Below, piece after piece: positions 6,836 through 10,238 of a stretch of DNA of 10,238 nt (its first letter is position 1; every line of letters begins with the position of its first letter). Origin of the DNA: an uncultured Actinomycetes bacterium (lineage in GTDB: Bacteria > Actinomycetota > Thermoleophilia > Gaiellales > F1-60-MAGs149); NCBI GenBank assembly GCA_903873565.1, contig CAIQOY010000139.1, forward strand, positions 1 through 10,238, in the 5' to 3' direction. The notes beneath the pieces are model-generated. The model saw only the letters and a program-made list of their open reading frames with translations. It ran no database searches and was not told where the DNA came from. The position numbers were made by a program, and so were the translations under genes.

Positions 6836-6843
6836 GGGGGTTT
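6825..6843 (+). terminator. Hairpin at the end of the siroheme synthase gene
   Basis: CCCCCT (6825-6830) and AGGGGG (6835-6840) form a 6-bp stem around CCTG, extendable by one C-G pair, followed by TTT. The stop codon TGA (6833-6835) lies within the loop and first pair of the 3' arm. The T-run is short, but a GC-only stem followed by Ts just before the next promoter supports a terminator. Confidence 0.65.
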
Positions 6844-6849
6844 CCCGCG

Positions 6850-6879
6850 TTGACGGGCCGGGGCGGGCGGCCCTATCGT
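6850..6879 (+). promoter_or_regulatory. Sigma-70-like promoter of the aminotransferase gene
   Basis: TTGACG (6850-6855) is a five-of-six match to the -35 consensus, separated by 18 bp from TATCGT (6874-6879). This is the best promoter in the window and lies right after the upstream hairpin, so the aminotransferase gene can be transcribed independently of the siroheme gene. The predicted start is near 6886, giving a leader of about 33 nt. Confidence 0.7.
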
Positions 6880-6908
6880 TCCGAGGACTGAACGCGCGAT
6901 CAGCGCGA

Positions 6909-6913
6909 GGAGG
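6909..6913 (+). promoter_or_regulatory. Shine-Dalgarno of the aminotransferase gene
   Basis: GGAGG, within GAGGAGGA, lies 6 nt before the ATG at 6920. It is a strong site that fixes this start. Confidence 0.8.
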
Positions 6914-6919
6914 ACCACC

Positions 6920-8305
6920 ATGGCCGTACGGGCACCGATCGAGCTGGACCGCGAGCGCATCGCCGAGCTGACCGCGCGCGAGGCGAAGAAGCTGGACGCC
7001 AACACCGCCGCCTCGGGCCGCATGTACGAGCGCGCCTGCCGCGCGCTCTCGGGCGGCGTCGCCTCCTCGTACCAGTTCCGGGACCCGTGGCCGATCTACC
7101 TCGAGCGCGGCGTGGGCAGCCACGTCTGGGACGTCGACGGCACGGAGATGATCGACTTCCACAACGGCTTCGGCTCGATGGTGCAGGGCCACGCCCACCC
7201 CGTGATCACCGAGGCCGTCACGCAGCGGATGCGCGAGGGCACCCACTTCGCGGCGCCGACCGAGGACGCGATCGTCGTCGCCGAGGAGCTGCAGCGGCGC
7301 TGGGGCCTCCCGCAGTGGCGCTACACGAACTCCGGGTCCGAGGCCACGATGGACGCGATCCGCATCGCGCGCGCCGCGACCGGCCGCGACACCATCATGA
7401 AGATCTTCGGGTCGTACCACGGCCACCACGACTACGTGATGGTCTCGATCGGCGTCCCCTACGCCGCGATCGGCGACCGCGAGCACTACGAGTCGCTCCC
7501 CTACGGCGGCGGCATCCCGAAGGCCGTCTCGGACATGACCATCCCGGTGCCGTTCAACGACGCCCCCGCGATGGAGCGCCGCATCGAGGCCCTGGCCGCC
7601 GAGGGGCGCCTGCCCGCCTGCGTGATCATGGAGGCGGCGATGATGAACCTCGGCGTCGTCCTGCCCGAGCCCGGCTACCTCGAGGCGGTGCGGGAGATCA
7701 CCAAGCGCCACGGCATCATCCTGATCTTCGACGAAGTCAAGACCGGCATGACGATCGCGGCCGGCGGCGCGGTCGAGAAGTTCGGCGTGACGCCCGACAT
7801 GGTCACCCTCGCCAAGGCCCTGGGCGGCGGCCTGCCGATCGGCGCGATCGGCGGCACCGACGAGGCGATGGAGAGCGTCCGCGACGGCTCCGTCTACCAG
7901 GTCGGCACCTACAACGGCAACCCGCTCGGGATGGCGGCGGCGCGGGCGAACCTGCTCGAGGTCCTCACCCCCGAGGCCTACGCCCACCTCGACGCGCTCA
8001 ACGACTTCATGCTCGACCGCTGCTCGGCGATCCTCGAGCGCCACAACCTCCCCGGCTACACCGTCGGCATCAGCTCCAAGGGCTGCGTGACGTTCGCGAA
8101 GGACCCGATCGTCGACTACGAGTCCTTCAAGGCGCAGCAGGACGGCGAGCTCTGCGACCTCGCGTGGCTCTACAACATGAACCGCGGCGTCTTCATGACG
8201 CCGGGCCGCGAGGAGGAGTGGACGCTGTCGATCGCCCACACGATCGACGACTGCGCGCGCTTCGTCGACGCGTTCGAGGAGATGGCGTCCGACCTGACGG
8301 CCTGA
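6920..8305 (+). CDS. Class III PLP aminotransferase, HemL-like (glutamate-1-semialdehyde aminomutase-related)
   Basis: Pyridoxal-phosphate enzyme of fold type I. NSGSEATMDAIRIAR and GSYHGHHD match the phosphate- and ring-binding regions of the glutamate-1-semialdehyde aminomutase branch. FDEVKTG carries Asp271, which pairs with the PLP ring nitrogen. LAKALGGGLPIGA carries Lys299, the Schiff-base lysine. GTYNGNPLGMAAA matches the HemL GTLSGNP segment. At 461 residues it is longer than HemL (about 426). The N-terminal SPVR motif after GGVN in HemL is replaced by GGVASSYQFRDPW, and the usual glutamate-proline before the DEV region is EA. It is therefore probably a HemL-like aminotransferase with another amino substrate, for example a beta- or omega-amino acid, rather than the heme-pathway aminomutase. 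True HemL cannot be fully excluded, since siroheme synthase lies upstream. It has its own promoter and strong ribosome-binding site, and ends 19 bp from a convergent gene. Confidence 0.88.
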   Translation: MAVRAPIELDRERIAELTAREAKKLDANTAASGRMYERACRALSGGVASSYQFRDPWPIYLERGVGSHVWDVDGTEMIDFHNGFGSMVQGHAHPVITEAVTQRMREGTHFAAPTEDAIVVAEELQRRWGLPQWRYTNSGSEATMDAIRIARAATGRDTIMKIFGSYHGHHDYVMVSIGVPYAAIGDREHYESLPYGGGIPKAVSDMTIPVPFNDAPAMERRIEALAAEGRLPACVIMEAAMMNLGVVLPEPGYLEAVREITKRHGIILIFDEVKTGMTIAAGGAVEKFGVTPDMVTLAKALGGGLPIGAIGGTDEAMESVRDGSVYQVGTYNGNPLGMAAARANLLEVLTPEAYAHLDALNDFMLDRCSAILERHNLPGYTVGISSKGCVTFAKDPIVDYESFKAQQDGELCDLAWLYNMNRGVFMTPGREEEWTLSIAHTIDDCARFVDAFEEMASDLTA

Positions 8306-8317
8306 CCCCCGCGGGGG
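8306..8317. terminator. Palindromic hairpin between convergent genes
   Basis: CCCCCGCGGGGG is a perfect 12-bp palindrome immediately after the aminotransferase stop and 7 bp before the stop of the minus-strand membrane protein gene. Symmetry and location suggest a two-way transcription stop. There is no T-run, and the loop would need to open some pairs, so strength is uncertain. Confidence 0.5.
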
Positions 8318-8324
8318 CCGATCG

Positions 8325-8834
8325 CTAGGGCTGGATCTCGGGCGCCGTCGCCACGGGCGCCTGGTTGGCCTCGGCGATGATCCGCTGGGCCTGCTGGATG
8401 ATCTTCTTGTAGGCCTCCTCGGCGGCCTTCACGCCCGTGTTGTAGCCGTCCTGGAAGCCCCCGGACGAGCCCGCCGAGTCGATCACCTCCTCGCGCCCCT
8501 CCGCGTAGCCCTTCGCGTAGCCCTGGCGGTAGCGCGCCTGCAGCTGCTCCTTGGCCTGCTGGCGCGTGTCGCGCGCGCCCTCCTTGTAGCCGGCCTTGCG
8601 GGCCCGCTCGAGCGCCTCGTCCGAGACGCCGCCGTCCTGCCCCGTCGGGTCGGAGGCGGTCGGCGTCGCGCCGCCGCCGGTCGTCGCCGAGACCACGATC
8701 GCCGTGGCGGTCGCGGTCACGCCGACCAGCACGACCGCGGCGATGATCGCCGCGAGGATCTGCCGGCCCGTGCGCGGGCGCGCCTCGGACGCGTCCGACT
8801 CGTCCCGCTTCGCCCTGCGCTTCGTGGTGGCCAT
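8325..8834 (-). CDS. Single-pass membrane protein with GYxxG-type repeats
   Basis: Not assigned to a known family. The 169-residue product has a basic, charged N-terminus (residues 1-24, MATTKRRAKR onward) and one hydrophobic helix at about 25-50. A Gly/Thr/Ser-rich linker (51-70) leads to an extracytoplasmic helical region by the positive-inside rule. That region carries repeated GYxxG units: GYKEG (82-86), YRQGYAKGYAEG (102-113) and GFQDGYNTG (126-134), interspersed with Ala/Gln/Lys-rich, coiled-coil-like helix. The C-terminal tail is Pro/Ala-rich. No cysteines or catalytic motif are seen. The glycine-spaced pattern recalls GxxxG helix-packing repeats such as those of FliH, but there is no evidence for a secretion role. 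ATG at 8834 follows a TATCGT -10 at leaderless spacing and has no clear Shine-Dalgarno. It lies 46 bp downstream of gltX and may have its own promoter. Confidence 0.8.
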   Translation of the reverse strand: MATTKRRAKRDESDASEARPRTGRQILAAIIAAVVLVGVTATATAIVVSATTGGGATPTASDPTGQDGGVSDEALERARKAGYKEGARDTRQQAKEQLQARYRQGYAKGYAEGREEVIDSAGSSGGFQDGYNTGVKAAEEAYKKIIQQAQRIIAEANQAPVATAPEIQP

Positions 8835-8842
8835 CCACGCCC

Positions 8843-8848
8843 ACGATA
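8843..8848 (-). promoter_or_regulatory. -10 element before the GYxxG-repeat membrane protein
   Basis: On the minus strand TATCGT ends 8 nt before the ATG at 8834, implying a leaderless message. The nine bases TATCGTGGG are identical to those at the hemW promoter. No recognisable -35 is present in the short gap after gltX. Confidence 0.5.
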
Positions 8849-8880
8849 CGCGCTGTCCGCCCGACCTCCTGCGCCCCCGC

Positions 8881-10238
8881 TCACACGGCGGCGCGGGCCC
8901 GGGCGAGGCGCCGGAGGGCCTCGTCGCGGCCGAGGAACGCGATCGACTCGTAGAGGCCCGCGGCCACCGTCGAGCCGGCGATCGCGATCCGGATCGGCTG
9001 GAAGGCCTGGCGCGGCTTCAGCTCGAGCGCCTCGCAGACGCCGCGCAGCGCCCCCTCCACCGCCTCCGCGTCGAACGGCTCGGTGCCGCCCAGCGCCGCG
9101 CTGGCCGCGTCGAGGACCGCGGCGGCCCGCTCGTCGGCACCGAGCCGCGCCCATGCCTCGGGATCGGGGTCGCGCTCCTCGAGCAGCGAGCCGACCAGCG
9201 CGTCGAACTCGCCGAGCGCGCCGAGCTTCTCCTGCACCAGCGGCACGAGCTCGTCGAGCCGCTCCGCCCCCGCGAGCGGCGAGCCCCGGTCGGCGAGGTG
9301 CGCACGCAGCGCGCCCGCGTAGGCGGCCTGGTCGAGGGCGCGCAGGTAGGCGCCGTTCATCCAGGCCAGCTTCTCGTGGTCGAAGACGGCGGGCGCGGGG
9401 TTGACGCGCTCCAGGGAGAAGCGCTCGACCAGCTCGGCGAGGCTCATGATCTCCGTCTCGCCGTCCCAGCTCCAGCCGCACAGGGCGAGGAAGTTGACCA
9501 GCGCCTGCGGCACGTAGCCCGCCTCCCGGAACTCCTCCACGCTGGCCGCGCCGTGGCGCTTCGAGAGGCGCTTCCTATCGGACCCGAGGATCATCGACAG
9601 GTGCGCCGTCTGCGGAAACGTCCCGCCGAGCGCCTCCACGAGCAGCCGCTGGCGCGGCGTCGAGGGCAGAAGGTCCTCGCCGCGGATCACGTGCGTGATC
9701 GCCATCTCCATGTCGTCGAGCGGGTTGGCGAGCTGGTAGGTCGGGCCGCCGTCGCCGCGCATCAGCACGGTGTCGCCGAGCAGCCGGTGCTCGAAGGCGA
9801 TCCGCCCGCGCACCAGGTCCTCGACCACGGTCTCGCCCTCGAGCGGCGTGCGGAAGCGGATGATCGCGGGGCGCCCCTCCGCCTCGAAGCGCGCGACCTG
9901 CTCGCGCGTGAGGTCGCGGTGCAGCCGCGTGGGCGCCGCCGGGTCGTCGGTGTGCCGCGCCCGCTCGCGGGCCGCCTCCAGCTCCTCGGGCGACTGGTAG
10001 CAGCGGTACGCGTGCCCCGACGCGAGCAGGCGCTCGACCGCGTCGCGGTAGCGCTCCATCCGCTCGCTCTGGCGGTAGGGGCCGTGCAGGCCGCCGCCGG
10101 CGGGCGACTCGTCGAAGTCGAGACCGAGCCAGTCCAGCGAGCGCTGGATCTGCTCGATCGCCCCCGCCGTCTCGCGCTCGGTGTCGGTGTCCTCGATGCG
10201 CAGGACGGCCGTGCCGCCGTGGTGGCGCGCGAACAGCC
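8881..10238 (-). CDS. gltX: Glutamyl-tRNA synthetase, N-terminus cut by the window edge
   Basis: Class I aminoacyl-tRNA synthetase that charges tRNA-Glu, or both tRNA-Glu and tRNA-Gln where an amidotransferase is used. The reading frame stays open to the right edge, giving 451 visible residues. The first residues read LFARHHGGTAVLRIEDTDTE, then DWLGLDFDESP and YRQSERMERY, all diagnostic of bacterial GluRS. HVIRGEDLLPSTPRQ is the conserved catalytic-core segment. KRLSKR (about 9556-9573) is the KMSKS-type loop that binds ATP. The helical anticodon-binding domain forms the C-terminal part, ending at the TGA at 8881. The HIGH motif and roughly the first 30 residues lie beyond position 10238. An internal Met at 10059 is not the true start, because conserved family sequence continues upstream of it. 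No tRNA gene is adjacent in the window. Identification is secure. Confidence 0.96.
   Translation of the reverse strand, partial: LFARHHGGTAVLRIEDTDTERETAGAIEQIQRSLDWLGLDFDESPAGGGLHGPYRQSERMERYRDAVERLLASGHAYRCYQSPEELEAARERARHTDDPAAPTRLHRDLTREQVARFEAEGRPAIIRFRTPLEGETVVEDLVRGRIAFEHRLLGDTVLMRGDGGPTYQLANPLDDMEMAITHVIRGEDLLPSTPRQRLLVEALGGTFPQTAHLSMILGSDRKRLSKRHGAASVEEFREAGYVPQALVNFLALCGWSWDGETEIMSLAELVERFSLERVNPAPAVFDHEKLAWMNGAYLRALDQAAYAGALRAHLADRGSPLAGAERLDELVPLVQEKLGALGEFDALVGSLLEERDPDPEAWARLGADERAAAVLDAASAALGGTEPFDAEAVEGALRGVCEALELKPRQAFQPIRIAIAGSTVAAGLYESIAFLGRDEALRRLARARAAV

Noticed and set aside
5969..8239. 756-residue minus-strand frame antisense to siroheme synthase and the aminotransferase
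   Set aside because: It reads opposite two well-identified genes, is Asp/His/Arg-rich with no motif, and lacks a ribosome-binding site; an antisense shadow.
4959..8305. A tetrapyrrole biosynthesis cluster made of hemW, siroheme synthase and hemL
   Set aside because: The genes are in separate transcription units and the third is not a convincing hemL; only the hemW/siroheme divergent pair is a supported link.
1..10238. CRISPR arrays, insertion sequences, tRNA or rRNA genes, prophage or defence genes
   Set aside because: No direct repeats with spacers, transposase motifs, terminal inverted repeats or RNA folds were seen; gaps between genes are all under 90 bp.

Overview
The window is about 10.2 kb of very GC-rich bacterial chromosome, with strong G/C preference at third codon positions in every accepted gene. 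The order hemW-hrcA-dnaJ is typical of Actinobacteria, but prmA directly after dnaJ is unusual for the well-known high-GC actinobacteria. Together these suggest a deep-branching actinobacterial lineage such as Thermoleophilia; this assignment is inference from gene order and composition. There are no signs of mobile elements, CRISPR arrays, RNA genes, prophage or composition breaks. It reads as a compact housekeeping region.

Layout from left to right: (1) a plus-strand Tat-exported sulfatase (53-1792). It meets (2) a five-gene minus-strand operon tail to tail: hemW (6056-4959), hrcA (4962-3913), a 65-residue two-helix membrane protein (3902-3705), dnaJ (3665-2544) and prmA (2551-1796). The operon is tightly packed: ATGA overlap for hemW/hrcA, 10-bp gap, 39-bp gap, then 8-bp overlap. 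(3) Divergent from hemW across a 44-bp gap is a plus-strand Met8/CysG-N type siroheme synthase (6101-6835) with a cysteine-rich N-terminus. A hairpin overlaps its stop codon. (4) A class III, HemL-like aminotransferase (6920-8305) follows, with its own clear promoter and Shine-Dalgarno. It converges on (5) a minus-strand single-pass membrane protein with GYxxG-type repeats (8834-8325). (6) The minus-strand gltX (glutamyl-tRNA synthetase) runs off the right edge and lacks only its extreme N-terminus.

Functionally, the central operon joins the HrcA heat-shock repressor with a DnaJ co-chaperone, a ribosomal protein L11 methyltransferase and a HemW-type radical SAM protein. The divergent siroheme gene, and possibly the HemL-like enzyme, give a loose tetrapyrrole theme around hemW, but the aminotransferase lacks the usual N-terminal signature of glutamate-1-semialdehyde aminomutase.

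A TATCGT hexamer recurs as the likely -10 element at three promoters, and several starts lie only 5-8 nt downstream of a -10-like hexamer, suggesting leaderless transcripts. I see no clearly new biological system here. The items most worth a second look are the cysteine-rich siroheme synthase N-terminus, the small membrane protein inside the heat-shock operon, the GYxxG-repeat protein and the atypical HemL-like enzyme.
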